NCBI RefSeq assembly: GCF_009741275.1
Contig: NZ_WOWS01000002.1
Span: 744,001 to 808,000, forward strand
DNA length: 64,000 bases
Direction of reading: 5' to 3'
DNA from: Winogradskyella endarachnes
GTDB lineage: Bacteria; Bacteroidota; Bacteroidia; Flavobacteriales; Flavobacteriaceae
A program made the position numbers and the translations under genes. This document shows, piece after piece, positions 8,229 to 18,109 of this stretch (positions are counted from its first letter, which is position 1; every line of letters begins with the position of its first letter). Below the pieces are notes generated by a model. The model saw only the letters and a list, made by a program, of their open reading frames with translations, had not been told where the DNA came from and did not search any database.

Positions 8229-11200
8229 ATGCAAAAGAAAATCGCTAATTTCCTATTCTCTACAAAACTCACTGCGTTTTTATTTATTGCCTTTGCCGTT
8301 GCCATGGCAGCAGGTACGCTTTTAGATAGAAACATGGATACATCGCCAACACCTTACACTAGAACTTTGATTTATAATGCATGGTGGTTTGAGACCATAA
8401 TGGTGTTTTTTATTATCAATTTTGCAGGTAATATTTTTAGATATCGTTTATATAAAAAGGAAAAATGGGCAACTTTAATTCTGCATTTATCATTTGTTTT
8501 TATTCTGTTAGGTGCATTTATTACGCGATATATTAGTTTTGAAGGCTTGATGCCAATTGTTGAAGGTTCTACTGAAAATGAATTTTTCTCTCAAAAAACA
8601 TATATAGGTGGAAAAATAGTAGGCGATTACAAAATTAATGGACAATTACAACAGCGTAGAATAGAGGAAGAGGTAGATTTTTCACCAAGATTAGATAATG
8701 ATTTTAACAAAACCTTTGAGTATGGTGATACCGAAGTTACTATTAAGCTTGAAGAATTAATAAAAGGTGCAGAAAAAGATATTATACCAAATGAATCAGG
8801 AAAACGCTATCTAAAAATTGTTGAAGCAGGCCAAGGTGCACCACACAATCACTTTTTAGAAGACGGTAAAACGGTAAACTTGCATAATATTTTAGTGTCG
8901 TTGAATAAATACCAAGAAGGCGCTATTAACATAACCGAAACCGAAGAAGGTCTTTTTATAAATTCGCCTTACGAAGGTGAGTATATGACCATGGCAACCA
9001 GAGCCCAAGGTAAATTAATAAAAGACAGTTTACAGCCTTTAATATTAAGATCTAGATATATTATTGGTAACATGCAAATTGTAATGCCAAAACCTATAGT
9101 TAAAGGTGATTTTGGAGTAGTTAAAAAGGCAGACTTTTTAAAAAATGATGAAGATGGTGTTATTTTAAGTGTAACGGCCAATGGTGAAACTAAAAAAGTA
9201 GGACTTCTAGGAGGTCCTGGTAATTACGGAACTCCAGAAGAGTTTGAAGTAGGTGGTTTAGAAATGGCATTACAATATGGTCCTAAAATTTTAAAATTAC
9301 CGTTTGATATAAAATTGAATGATTTTATTGCCGAGAAATATCCAGGTACGGAAAGTGCATATTCATCTTATAAAAGTAAAGTAACTGTTTTTGATGAAAA
9401 AGATGGTGATTTTGATTATGATATTTTTATGAATCACGTTTTAGATTATAAAGGTTATCGATTTTTTCAATCGGGATTTGATTCTAATGAAACTCGAACT
9501 ATTCTTTCTGTAAATCATGATTTCTGGGGAACTTACATTACATATGCTGGTTATATGTTATTGTATTTAGGATTAATGGCAATTCTATTTGCAAAGCACA
9601 CACGCTTTGATGAAATACGTAGTAGATTAAAAAAATTAAGAAACAAGAAAGCCAAAATAATGAGTGCTATTGTGCTTTTGTTCAGTTTATCTGGTTTTGC
9701 ACAAGAACACACTGCCGAAGATGGTCATAATCATGCTACAACACCAGAGAAAGAGCAGATAGATTCTATTTTAAGAGTACACATTACGCCAAAAGAGCAT
9801 GCGGCTAAATTTGCAGAAATGGTAGTGCAAGATTACAGTGGTCGTATGATGCCTATGCATACATATTCTTCAGAAATGTTACGTAAAATAAGTAAAAGTG
9901 ATGTTTATGAAGAGTTTAATGCGGTTCAGATATTTCTATCTATTCAAGAAAGTCCAATGCTTTGGTATAACGTTCCTATTATTTATTTAACACCTAAAAA
10001 AGCAGATTCAATTAGAAAAATTATTGGCATAGATAAAAGTGTTAAGCACTCTAAACTTGTAGACTTTTTTACACCAGAGGGTAGATACAAACTGGCGCCT
10101 TATTTAGAAGAAGCATATAAGGCATCTGTACCAAATGGTTATCAGGCACAAATAAAAGAAATAGATTCTAGAATAAATTTATTGTACAATGCTATTGAAG
10201 GGCGCACAAACAAAATTTTTCCTATTCCAGGTGACGAGAATAATAAATGGATTTCATCTATAGAATTTAGAGAAGGTGGTTATAGAGATAAAATTAAAGA
10301 CACACTTTATGGTAATTTTATAAACAATGGCTTTAGTGCTTACTTAGTAACTTTAAACAATGCTAAGCAAACAGGTAATTATTCTAAAGCCGAAGATTTA
10401 TTAACCGGAATTAAAAAAACACAGCAAAAGTATGGCAGTGAGGTAATGCTGCCAGATGATAAGGTTAAGGCTGAAATTTTATACAATAATTACGATATTT
10501 TTAAGCGTCTATTTAGTTGGTATATGTATGCCAGTACATTATTGTTTGTTTTAATAATAGTTCAGATTTTTAAATATAAGAGCAAATGGATTAATATTGC
10601 TATTAGAACTCTTATAGGTGTAATCATAGCCTTATTTATATTACATTTAGGTGGTTTAATATTACGTTGGTACCTATCTGGACATGCACCATGGAGTGAT
10701 GCATATGAATCTATGATTTATGTAGCATGGTCGGCTATGTTATTTGGACTGTTATTGGGTATTAAGAAAAGTAGTTTAACAATTGCAGCATCTGCTTTTG
10801 TAACCTCTATGATATTAATGATAGCACATTGGAGTTGGATGGATCCAGCAATAGCTAACCTGCAACCTGTTTTACAAGGCTATTGGTTAATGATACATGT
10901 ATCTGTAATTGTAGCAAGTTATGGACCTTTTACCTTAGGTATGGTTTTAGGTATTGTGGCTTTATTATTAATGATTTTAACAACAAAAGATAATAAAGAA
11001 CGCATGTTGGTTAATATAAAAGAGTTAACTATTATTAATGAAATGGCTTTAACTGTTGGTTTAGTAATGTTAACTATAGGTAATTTTCTAGGCGGCATGT
11101 GGGCAAATGAAAGTTGGGGAAGATATTGGGGTTGGGACCCTAAAGAAACTTGGGCTTTAATTAGTATTATGATATATGCTTTTGTAATACATATGCGCCT

Positions 11201-11426
11201 AATTCCCGGCTTAAGAGGTAGATGGCTCTATAGTTTAATGTCTATTTTGGCTTATGCTAGTATTATGATGACCTATTTTGGTGTTAATTTCTATCTATCA
11301 GGATTGCATTCTTATGCAAGTGGAGATCAAATATTAAGTTTTAAATTTATAGCTATAAGTCTTGCTATTATTGCAATACTGGGTTTCTTTTCTTATTTAA
11401 GTTATAAAAAGTACTATAAAAAATAG
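8229..11426 (+). CDS. ccsA: Fused cytochrome c maturation protein CcsB-CcsA (ResB-ResC)
   Basis: System II cytochrome c synthase that exports haem and attaches it to CXXCH apocytochromes on the periplasmic side. The N-terminal ResB/CcsB-like part has helices near residues 10-30, 52-70 and 80-98, a large periplasmic domain to about 430, then another helix. A second exported region (about 490-760) precedes the multi-helix CcsA part. The haem-binding tryptophan-rich WWD motif WGRYWGWDPKETW is at about 963-975, followed by conserved His-bearing segments. An internal signal-like stretch ending SLSGFAQE (about residues 480-495) hints at an old gene junction. The 1065-residue length agrees with fused Bacteroidetes versions. 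A strong terminator follows. Confidence 0.93.
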   Translation: MQKKIANFLFSTKLTAFLFIAFAVAMAAGTLLDRNMDTSPTPYTRTLIYNAWWFETIMVFFIINFAGNIFRYRLYKKEKWATLILHLSFVFILLGAFITRYISFEGLMPIVEGSTENEFFSQKTYIGGKIVGDYKINGQLQQRRIEEEVDFSPRLDNDFNKTFEYGDTEVTIKLEELIKGAEKDIIPNESGKRYLKIVEAGQGAPHNHFLEDGKTVNLHNILVSLNKYQEGAINITETEEGLFINSPYEGEYMTMATRAQGKLIKDSLQPLILRSRYIIGNMQIVMPKPIVKGDFGVVKKADFLKNDEDGVILSVTANGETKKVGLLGGPGNYGTPEEFEVGGLEMALQYGPKILKLPFDIKLNDFIAEKYPGTESAYSSYKSKVTVFDEKDGDFDYDIFMNHVLDYKGYRFFQSGFDSNETRTILSVNHDFWGTYITYAGYMLLYLGLMAILFAKHTRFDEIRSRLKKLRNKKAKIMSAIVLLFSLSGFAQEHTAEDGHNHATTPEKEQIDSILRVHITPKEHAAKFAEMVVQDYSGRMMPMHTYSSEMLRKISKSDVYEEFNAVQIFLSIQESPMLWYNVPIIYLTPKKADSIRKIIGIDKSVKHSKLVDFFTPEGRYKLAPYLEEAYKASVPNGYQAQIKEIDSRINLLYNAIEGRTNKIFPIPGDENNKWISSIEFREGGYRDKIKDTLYGNFINNGFSAYLVTLNNAKQTGNYSKAEDLLTGIKKTQQKYGSEVMLPDDKVKAEILYNNYDIFKRLFSWYMYASTLLFVLIIVQIFKYKSKWINIAIRTLIGVIIALFILHLGGLILRWYLSGHAPWSDAYESMIYVAWSAMLFGLLLGIKKSSLTIAASAFVTSMILMIAHWSWMDPAIANLQPVLQGYWLMIHVSVIVASYGPFTLGMVLGIVALLLMILTTKDNKERMLVNIKELTIINEMALTVGLVMLTIGNFLGGMWANESWGRYWGWDPKETWALISIMIYAFVIHMRLIPGLRGRWLYSLMSILAYASIMMTYFGVNFYLSGLHSYASGDQILSFKFIAISLAIIAILGFFSYLSYKKYYKK

Positions 11427-11452
11427 AGTTAACTTTATTAGCTCTAGTAATT

Positions 11453-11494
11453 AAAATTGGTTGATGATATTTTAGTATTGTCAACCAATTTTTA
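11453..11494 (+). terminator. Intrinsic terminator after ccsA
   Basis: AAAATTGGTTGA pairs with TCAACCAATTTT (12 bp) across a 16-base loop, followed by a T-rich run. It ends the haemoglobin-mscL-ccsA stretch before the trans-sulfuration enzyme gene. Confidence 0.75.
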
Positions 11495-11556
11495 TTTTAT
11501 ATTCAATAAGACTTGTATTCATTTTTAGTAATTTTAGATTTCAAAAAATTAAAATA

Positions 11557-12708
11557 ATGTCAAAGATAAATCTAGGTTTAAATACCATTTGCACTCATGT
11601 AGGAGAAGTTAAAGATGAACAGTTTAAAGGTGCAGTTTCACCAATATACTTAAGTTCTTCATATGAATATTTAGATGTAGACGTAAAACGTTATCCGCGT
11701 TATTTTAATACACCAAATCAAGAATTTTTGGCCCAAAAGATAGCAGCATTAGAACATGCAGAAAGCGCAATGATTTTTGGTTCTGGTATGGCTGCAATTA
11801 GTACCATGTTTTTAGCTTTTTTAAAACAGGGCGACCATTTAGTTGTACAAAACACTCTGTATGGCGGAACCGTTAATTTTATAAAAGAAGAGTTTCCAAA
11901 ATATGGAATAGAATATACATTTACAAATGGTTACAAAGTGGAAGATTTTGAAGCTGCATTACAAAGTAATACCAAATTAATTCATATTGAAACGCCTTCT
12001 AATCCTTTATTAACTGTAACAGATATTAAAGCCATTGCGCAATTAGGTAAAGCTAAAGGAGTCTTAACATCCATAGATAATACATTTGCATCACCTGTTA
12101 ACCAAAAGCCTATGGACCTAGGTGTAGATATGGTAATGCATTCTGCAACAAAATATTTTGGTGGTCATAGTGATATATGTGCTGGTGCAGTTGCAAGTTC
12201 TACTGAGCATATAGAACGTATTTGGAATGTTGGTAAAAATTTAGGAGGAAGCCTAAGCGATATGATGGTTTGGATGTTAGAGCGCAGCATGAAAACATTA
12301 GGTTTACGAGTTAAAGAACAAACTAAAAATGCTTTGAAACTGGCAAAATGGTTAAATAAACATCCAAAAGTCTCAAAAGTGTATTATCCAGGTTTAAAAA
12401 CGCATCCCGAATATAAGTTAGCTAAATCTCAAATGACAGGTTTTGGTGCCATGCTGTCTTTTGAATTAATAGACGGACTAGATTCACAACTTTTTCAACA
12501 AAAACTAAATTTAATTAAATCTTCAATGAGTTTAGCAGGTGTTGAGAGTACTATGATTTCACCTCATTTAACATCTCATGCCTTATTAACACAAGATGAA
12601 CGCGATGCTGTGGGTATTAGTAATCAATTAATTCGTTTTTCTGTAGGCATAGAAAATGTAAAAGATTTAAAGCACGATATAAATCAGGCAATTGAAAAAT
12701 TAAAATAG
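11557..12708 (+). CDS. Trans-sulfuration PLP enzyme (Cys/Met metabolism family)
   Basis: Fold-type I PLP enzyme of the cystathionine gamma-synthase, cystathionine lyase and methionine gamma-lyase family. The PLP-forming Lys199 is in HSATKYFGGHSD. The phosphate-binding SGMAAIS and the ring-stacking TLYGGT segment lie upstream, and IETPSNP and the C-terminal RFSVGIE are conserved family blocks. Length 383 is normal. Substrate specificity cannot be read from the sequence with confidence; a lyase or synthase role in methionine and cysteine metabolism is likely. It has its own intergenic region after the ccsA terminator. Confidence 0.92.
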   Translation: MSKINLGLNTICTHVGEVKDEQFKGAVSPIYLSSSYEYLDVDVKRYPRYFNTPNQEFLAQKIAALEHAESAMIFGSGMAAISTMFLAFLKQGDHLVVQNTLYGGTVNFIKEEFPKYGIEYTFTNGYKVEDFEAALQSNTKLIHIETPSNPLLTVTDIKAIAQLGKAKGVLTSIDNTFASPVNQKPMDLGVDMVMHSATKYFGGHSDICAGAVASSTEHIERIWNVGKNLGGSLSDMMVWMLERSMKTLGLRVKEQTKNALKLAKWLNKHPKVSKVYYPGLKTHPEYKLAKSQMTGFGAMLSFELIDGLDSQLFQQKLNLIKSSMSLAGVESTMISPHLTSHALLTQDERDAVGISNQLIRFSVGIENVKDLKHDINQAIEKLK

Positions 12709-12774
12709 AATAGCAGTTGTCTATAAATTATGGTAAAGTTAGATTGAAATTTGATTTGATATAGATTTCTATAC

Positions 12775-13461
12775 TTATTGTTTTTGCTTTTTTCTAGAAT
12801 TAAACTTTAAATTAAGTTGAACAGATAATCTATCATAACTCTTAGTTTTAAATGAATGTCTTGCATAGCCAAATTCAGCACTCATGTTTTTGTTTAAACT
12901 AACACCTAAACCTCCAAATATTCTATTTTGTTGAAAGTCGAATTGATTAAGGTAAAAGTGAATCTCATCGTAGATAGAAACAAATAAGGTATTATTAATT
13001 GGTATTTTACCTTTAAATCTATAGCGTAATCTATGTTTTAAAAGATTTTCTGTTTCATATTCTAAAAAACGTTGTTCTAACCTAAATCTTTGAGAAAGTT
13101 TAATTTTATTCAATTTATGATTAAAAACAAGTTGTTCTAATATACGGTGTTCCTTAATGTTAGGGGTGTCATTTTCTTCAAAAGAAGAATCAATGTCACC
13201 ATAAGCATAGCCAAGACCAACAGATGTTTTTGGGTTTAGTTGATACTTAACACCAACAATGGCTAAGAGTAAATGAGAGTTTTCGGCTGGTAACTTGTAA
13301 TTCCAACTCGTTAATGAACCAAAAAAGCCAAACTTATCGCTAATTTTGGTAGAGGCTGTAATTTCGTACCAAGAACCAAATTGATATTGTTTTGTGTTTT
13401 GAGCTTTTATCTGACTGAGAGAGAATAAAAAAATAATGATTAAAAATAGGTAGATTTTCAT
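12775..13461 (-). CDS. DUF2490 outer-membrane-type beta protein
   Basis: Signal peptide (MKIYLFLIIIFLFSLSQIKAQ) followed by about 205 residues of alternating beta strands, such as YQFGSWYEITASTKIS, KTSVGLGYAYGD and LSQRFRLEQRF, ending in a strand-like segment and basic tail. This fits the DUF2490 family of small outer-membrane beta-barrels, whose ligand is unknown. The gene begins shortly after the pckA terminator on the same strand, so read-through or a separate promoter would be needed. Confidence 0.85.
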   Translation of the reverse strand: MKIYLFLIIIFLFSLSQIKAQNTKQYQFGSWYEITASTKISDKFGFFGSLTSWNYKLPAENSHLLLAIVGVKYQLNPKTSVGLGYAYGDIDSSFEENDTPNIKEHRILEQLVFNHKLNKIKLSQRFRLEQRFLEYETENLLKHRLRYRFKGKIPINNTLFVSIYDEIHFYLNQFDFQQNRIFGGLGVSLNKNMSAEFGYARHSFKTKSYDRLSVQLNLKFNSRKKQKQ

Positions 13462-13477
13462 AGTGTAAATAATAAAA

Positions 13478-13504
13478 AAAAGAGCCCTAAAAGTGAGCTC
13501 TTTT
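13478..13504 (-). terminator. Intrinsic terminator of pckA
   Basis: Read on the minus strand, AAAAGAGC pairs with GCTCTTTT around a short loop and is followed by eight Ts, just past the pckA stop. It separates pckA from the DUF2490 gene. Confidence 0.8.
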
Positions 13505-13518
13505 CGGTCATGGAGTTA

Positions 13519-15156
13519 TTAAACATGGTCATTTAAATGATGATGCTCATCTATTAATGGGCCACCTTCAAAGATTTCTTCTGAAGCCTCACTAGCAAAT
13601 TTTTCAAAGTTTAAATGAAAAGAATGTGCTAATTGAATGGCTTTACTAATGTAACCTCCTTTTTGTAGCCAAGTATTCATTGGGTCTAAAATTTCGGTAG
13701 GTACATTAGGGCAATATTTAGGCATGTGTAATCCAAATATTGGATGTTGGTGATAATCTACGTTGTCTAAATCTCCATTTAGTATTGCAGCAATCATAGC
13801 TCTTGTATATTTTAATTTAATACGAGAACCAACACCATAAGGACCGCCACTCCAGCCCGTATTAATAAGCCAAACGTTAACACCTGCTTCTTGCATTTTG
13901 TTGCTCAACATTTCGGCATATACTGTTGGGTGTAATGGCATAAAAGGTTCACCAAAACACGCAGAAAAAGATGGAACAGGTTCTGTGATACCTGCTTCTG
14001 TGCCTGCTACTTTAGCAGTGTAACCAGAAATAAAATGATAGGCAGCCTGGCCAGGTGTTAGTTTTGAAACAGGTGGTAATACTCCAAAAGCATCAGCAGT
14101 TAAGAAAAATATGTTTTTTGGATTGTCTGCATAAGATGGTTTTTGAATATTATCTATATGGTAAATAGGGTAGCTTACACGTGTGTTTTGCGTAATGCTA
14201 CTGTCTAAATAGTCAACTTCACCATTGTCTTTAAAGACTACATTTTCTAAAATAGCACCTGGTTTTATAGCTCTAAAAATGTCTGGCTCTTTTTCTTCAG
14301 ACAAGTCAATAACTTTGGCGTAACAACCGCCTTCAAAATTAAAGATGTTGTTGTTGGCTGTCCAACCGTGTTCATCATCACCAATTAACTTACGTGTTGG
14401 GTCGGCAGATAATGTTGTTTTTCCTGTACCAGATAACCCAAAGAAAATTGCGGTATCTCCATCTTTACCAACATTTGCAGAACAATGCATTGGTAGTACA
14501 TCTTTTTCAACTGGAAGAATAAAATTTAATGAAGAAAAAATTCCTTTTTTAATTTCACCAGTATAACCAGATCCACCAATTAAGGCTATTTTTTTTGAGA
14601 AATTAAGGATTGAAAAATTTCCTTGACGTAAACCAACAGCTTTTGGGTCTGGTGCATTATAACCTGGTGCACAGAGTACAAGCCAATCTTCCTTAAAATT
14701 TTCTAATTCTGACTCTTCACATCGTAAAAACATATTATAGGTAAACATGCTAGACCATGGGTATTCTGCAATCGTTCTTACATATGTTTTGTAAGTTGGA
14801 TCAGCACAGACATAAGCATCACTGGCGTAAATTTCTTTATCACTCAAATAATTAGTGAGTTCTGCTTCTAATTTGTTAAAGTTTTCTGTGGAGATAGCTT
14901 TATTTGTTTTTCCCCACCAAACTTTATTTTCGGTGTATTGGTCTTTTACAATAAAGCGATCTTGTGGCGAACGACCGGTAAATTTACCAGTGTTAATTGC
15001 TAATGTTCCATTAGCTGTTTCTTTTCCCATACCTTTTTCAATGGTAATGGCTTGTAGTTTTTCTGGATTTAAATTCCATTTTACAATGGCATTCTTTATT
15101 CCGTACTTAGTTAGGTCTCTTGTTTTGTGGACCAACTTGTTCAATAAAGTTTCCAT
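13519..15156 (-). CDS. pckA: Phosphoenolpyruvate carboxykinase (ATP)
   Basis: Gluconeogenic enzyme: oxaloacetate + ATP gives PEP + ADP + CO2. All key blocks are present: the substrate site TGRSPQDRF at about residues 60-68, the Mn2+/PEP region MHCSANVG, the kinase-1a P-loop GLSGTGKTT at 240-248, kinase-2 LIGDDEHGW, and the adenine-binding NTGWSGGPYG. Length 545 is typical of the ATP-dependent form. It follows an SLC13 carboxylate-type permease by 30 bases on the same strand, a plausible link between C4-dicarboxylate uptake and gluconeogenesis (inference). Confidence 0.97.
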   Translation of the reverse strand: METLLNKLVHKTRDLTKYGIKNAIVKWNLNPEKLQAITIEKGMGKETANGTLAINTGKFTGRSPQDRFIVKDQYTENKVWWGKTNKAISTENFNKLEAELTNYLSDKEIYASDAYVCADPTYKTYVRTIAEYPWSSMFTYNMFLRCEESELENFKEDWLVLCAPGYNAPDPKAVGLRQGNFSILNFSKKIALIGGSGYTGEIKKGIFSSLNFILPVEKDVLPMHCSANVGKDGDTAIFFGLSGTGKTTLSADPTRKLIGDDEHGWTANNNIFNFEGGCYAKVIDLSEEKEPDIFRAIKPGAILENVVFKDNGEVDYLDSSITQNTRVSYPIYHIDNIQKPSYADNPKNIFFLTADAFGVLPPVSKLTPGQAAYHFISGYTAKVAGTEAGITEPVPSFSACFGEPFMPLHPTVYAEMLSNKMQEAGVNVWLINTGWSGGPYGVGSRIKLKYTRAMIAAILNGDLDNVDYHQHPIFGLHMPKYCPNVPTEILDPMNTWLQKGGYISKAIQLAHSFHLNFEKFASEASEEIFEGGPLIDEHHHLNDHV

Positions 15157-15186
15157 GATTAAAATTTTTATAATTCGACTTTCGAT

Positions 15187-17025
15187 TTAAAAAGGCCAAA
15201 TTAATGGCACTAATATTAATGATGTTATTAAGAAAAGCAGTAGCAAAGGAGCACCTACTTTTAAATAGTCCATAAATTTATATCCGCCAGCCGTCATAAC
15301 CATAGCGTTTGTTGTAGTGCCTACAGGTGTTAAAAATGCTGTTGAAGCACTAATTGCAACCACAATCATAAATGGTGCAGGTGATATGTTTAATGTGTTA
15401 GCTGCAATAATTACAATTGGCGCCATTAATACTGCGGTTGCAGAATTATTTATAACTTGGCTAAAGGTTGTGGTCAATAAAAAAACACCTCCAAGTAAAA
15501 CCACAGGATGTAAATTACCTAATGAGCTAACTAATCCGTTGGCAATTAGTTCTGCAGTACCTGTTTTTTGTAATGCAATACCCATTGGTATCATTGCTGC
15601 AATCATTACTACACTTATCCAGCTTATGCCTTTATACGCTTTTACCATTGGAACACAACCAGTAATTAATATAATACCTGCTGAGATTAATGCAGCAATA
15701 GCTCCTGGTACAATTTTAAACACCAACATGGCAATCATTAGTAATAATGAAAATAACGCTATATAAGATTTTGGAGATAATTTAGTTACCGTTTTTGCCA
15801 TACCTTCAGGACTACCACAGATCACTATGTGCTCATAATGTTTCTTTAATTCATCTATAGCACTCCATTGTCCTCTAATTAGAAAAGCATCTCCTGCTTT
15901 TATTGTAAATTCTGAACCTTCTAATGGTTGACCATTTCTAGACGCTGCCATTAGTTGTACATTATATCTTTCAAAAAAATGATTAAAGCTAACCTTTCTA
16001 CCTACCCAAGATGATTGAGGAGTAACCAAAACCTCAGTCATACCAACTTCTTGATTTATTAAATTCTCTCTCAGTTCATCTTTAATTGGATCTAAAGGTA
16101 ACAGGCCTAATCTATATTTTATCATTAGAGCATTAATGGCTTCTGTGTTTCCTTTTACGGTAATTATATCATGATATAGAAATTCAGTGTCACCCGTTGG
16201 TAATTCAATAAATGGACTATTGCCTTTTAAACGGTTAGGATGTCTTCTTTTTATACGAAGGATTGATATATTATGCTTGTTTTCAAAATCCCAATCTCCT
16301 AGTTTTGTATTTAATAGTGGAGAAACAGATCTAACTCTTAATCTATAGTATTCACCATCAACCTGGTAGGCTTTTATCCATTGGTGAAGTGTAGTACTTA
16401 TGTTAACCGGTTTATTATTGGTTTTGTTACTAGGTAGAAGTTTATAGCCAACAAATCTAAAATAGAGTAGTGCTAAAATTAATAATGGTAAGCCAATAAG
16501 ACCAAATTCAAAGAAAGAAAACCCTTCTAAACCACTCTCCATCATTGTGTTGTTAACAATAATGTTTGGTGGTGTACCAGTTAATGTTAATAAACCACCT
16601 GTATTAGAACCAAACGCAACAGGCATTAATAATTTAGAAGGTAAGGTACCAATACTCCATGCTGAAGAAATTGTAACAGGCATTAAAGTAGCAACGGTAC
16701 CTGTATTACTTACTACGCCAGAGAGCAGTCCGGAGCCTAAGGTTGTAATTAGTAGTAGTTTAACTTTGCTTTTGCCAGCTAATTTTATAAATTTTTCACC
16801 TGCCAATGCTGTCCAACCTGTTTGAGATAAGCCTTCTCCAATTATAAATAGAGCAGCAATCATAATTACAGTTGGGTTACTAAAGCCACTAAGAGTTTCA
16901 GTAAGATCTAGAATTCCAAAAATAAATAAACTCAGCATTGAAAGCAAAGCAATAATATCTGGAGTGAATTTTCCCCAAATAAAAAGAGAAATTGTGATAA
17001 CAAGGATGGCAATCATTAAGCTCAT
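15187..17025 (-). CDS. SLC13-family permease with two TrkA-C domains
   Basis: Sodium-anion symporter of the DASS/SLC13 type for dicarboxylates, sulfate or similar anions. Six N-terminal helices contain the family hairpin SNTGTVATLMPV and GSNTGGLLTLTGTPPN. A cytoplasmic insert (about residues 205-400) has two RCK/TrkA-C-like domains, with KLGDWDF and VGRKVSF starting each. The C-terminal helices repeat the motif as INNSATAVLMAP and FLTPVGTTTNAMV. Length 612 fits the TrkA-C-containing subgroup. Placement before pckA suggests a carboxylate substrate, but this is not proven. Confidence 0.92.
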   Translation of the reverse strand: MSLMIAILVITISLFIWGKFTPDIIALLSMLSLFIFGILDLTETLSGFSNPTVIMIAALFIIGEGLSQTGWTALAGEKFIKLAGKSKVKLLLITTLGSGLLSGVVSNTGTVATLMPVTISSAWSIGTLPSKLLMPVAFGSNTGGLLTLTGTPPNIIVNNTMMESGLEGFSFFEFGLIGLPLLILALLYFRFVGYKLLPSNKTNNKPVNISTTLHQWIKAYQVDGEYYRLRVRSVSPLLNTKLGDWDFENKHNISILRIKRRHPNRLKGNSPFIELPTGDTEFLYHDIITVKGNTEAINALMIKYRLGLLPLDPIKDELRENLINQEVGMTEVLVTPQSSWVGRKVSFNHFFERYNVQLMAASRNGQPLEGSEFTIKAGDAFLIRGQWSAIDELKKHYEHIVICGSPEGMAKTVTKLSPKSYIALFSLLLMIAMLVFKIVPGAIAALISAGIILITGCVPMVKAYKGISWISVVMIAAMIPMGIALQKTGTAELIANGLVSSLGNLHPVVLLGGVFLLTTTFSQVINNSATAVLMAPIVIIAANTLNISPAPFMIVVAISASTAFLTPVGTTTNAMVMTAGGYKFMDYLKVGAPLLLLFLITSLILVPLIWPF

Positions 17026-17333
17026 AAAGCGTGGTTGTTTTTAATTATAAGGTAAAGGTAGAGTCAATTGAATCTATTAATTATGACGAAAATCATACTT
17101 TTGAGATTTGTGAATTTTGCAATATTAGTGAGTATTTATTAAGATTTTGTAACTTTACTTATCGCTGATAACGTTTGCGTATTAAAAGGAAAGTTAATAT
17201 CATTCTTCTTTTTAATATTTTTGACATTTAAAGATACATATTAGAACAAATAATAGGTATTGGAAGATGGTTTTTTTAATAAAGAAGTTGAAATTAATGT
17301 TCTAAAATGATTATAAATACAACATAGTTACAA
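17026..17333. other. Divergent intergenic region, no gene seen
   Basis: This AT-rich stretch between the SLC13 gene and bshB1 must hold both promoters. A weak -7 look-alike (TAACTTTA) occurs near 17150 on the plus strand and TACCTTTA occurs on the minus strand near 17060, but neither has a good -33 partner. No ORF, RNA fold or repeat could be supported. Confidence 0.4.
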
Positions 17334-18050
17334 ATGAAATTAGATATATTGGCCATAGGAGCACATCCAGATGATGTAGAATTAAGTTGTGGTGGAACAC
17401 TAGCAAAAGAGGTTGCTAATGGTAAAAAAGTAGGAATTGTAGATTTAACTCGAGGTGAATTAGGAACCAGAGGAACAGCAGAAACTAGAGATGTAGAAGC
17501 TTCAAACGCAGCTAAAATTTTAGGTGTACACGCCAGAACAAATTTACGTTTTGCAGATGGTTTCTTTGTTAATGATAAAACCCATCAATTAGAATTAATT
17601 AAAAGTATCCGATATTATAGACCAGAGATTATTATATGTAATGCTATAGATGATAGACACATTGATCATCCTAAAGGAAGTCAGTTAGTTAGTGATGCAT
17701 GCTTTTTAAGTGGATTAAAAAAAATTGAAACTATTTATAAAAATGAAATTCAAGAACCTTGGCGTCCTAAAGTGGTGTATCATTATATACAATGGAAAGA
17801 TTTAGAACCAGATTTAGTGGTAGATGTAACGGGTTACATGCAAAAAAAGATTGATTCTGTATTAGCTTACAAGACTCAATTTTACAATCCGGATAGCAAA
17901 GAGCCTGAAACTCCAATCTCTAGCAAGAATTTTACAGATAGTGTAGAGTATAGAGCAAGAAATTTGGGAAGATTAGTTGGTGTGGAATATGCTGAGGGTT
18001 ATACAGTTGAGCGTTTAGTTGCTGTAGATTCATTATTTGATGTAAAATAA
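17334..18050 (+). CDS. bshB1: Bacillithiol biosynthesis deacetylase BshB1
   Basis: Zn-dependent N-acetylglucosaminyl-malate deacetylase, the second step of bacillithiol synthesis in the cytoplasm. It belongs to the LmbE/PIG-L fold. The zinc motif AHPDD is at residues 10-14, the later HxxH-type ligand is in DRHIDHPKGSQLV, and the BshB1 hallmark LTRGELGTRGTAETR follows the first strand. Length 238 is normal. It implies that bacillithiol is the low-molecular-weight thiol, as in other Bacteroidetes. It ends 60 bases before tRNA-His, whose promoter lies in the gap. Confidence 0.97.
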   Translation: MKLDILAIGAHPDDVELSCGGTLAKEVANGKKVGIVDLTRGELGTRGTAETRDVEASNAAKILGVHARTNLRFADGFFVNDKTHQLELIKSIRYYRPEIIICNAIDDRHIDHPKGSQLVSDACFLSGLKKIETIYKNEIQEPWRPKVVYHYIQWKDLEPDLVVDVTGYMQKKIDSVLAYKTQFYNPDSKEPETPISSKNFTDSVEYRARNLGRLVGVEYAEGYTVERLVAVDSLFDVK

Positions 18051-18062
18051 TTATAAAAAGGC

Positions 18063-18093
18063 TTTGTAGAAAAATGTAAATATTTTACATTTG
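18063..18093 (+). promoter_or_regulatory. Promoter of tRNA-His, Bacteroidetes consensus
   Basis: TTTG at 18063-18066 and TACATTTG at 18086-18093 are separated by exactly 19 bases, matching TTTG-N19-TAnnTTTG. The -7 element ends 16 bases before the tRNA. Confidence 0.8.
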
Positions 18094-18109
18094 CAATCCA
18101 ATTTAAAAT

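Noticed and set aside
12763-12776. TATAGA-TT-TCTATA palindrome between convergent genes
   Set aside because: The two-base loop and AT-only composition make it likely chance, not a terminator.
15317-15766. Long open frame opposite the SLC13 gene
   Set aside because: Low-complexity Ile/Ala/Thr shadow of transmembrane helices in the other strand.
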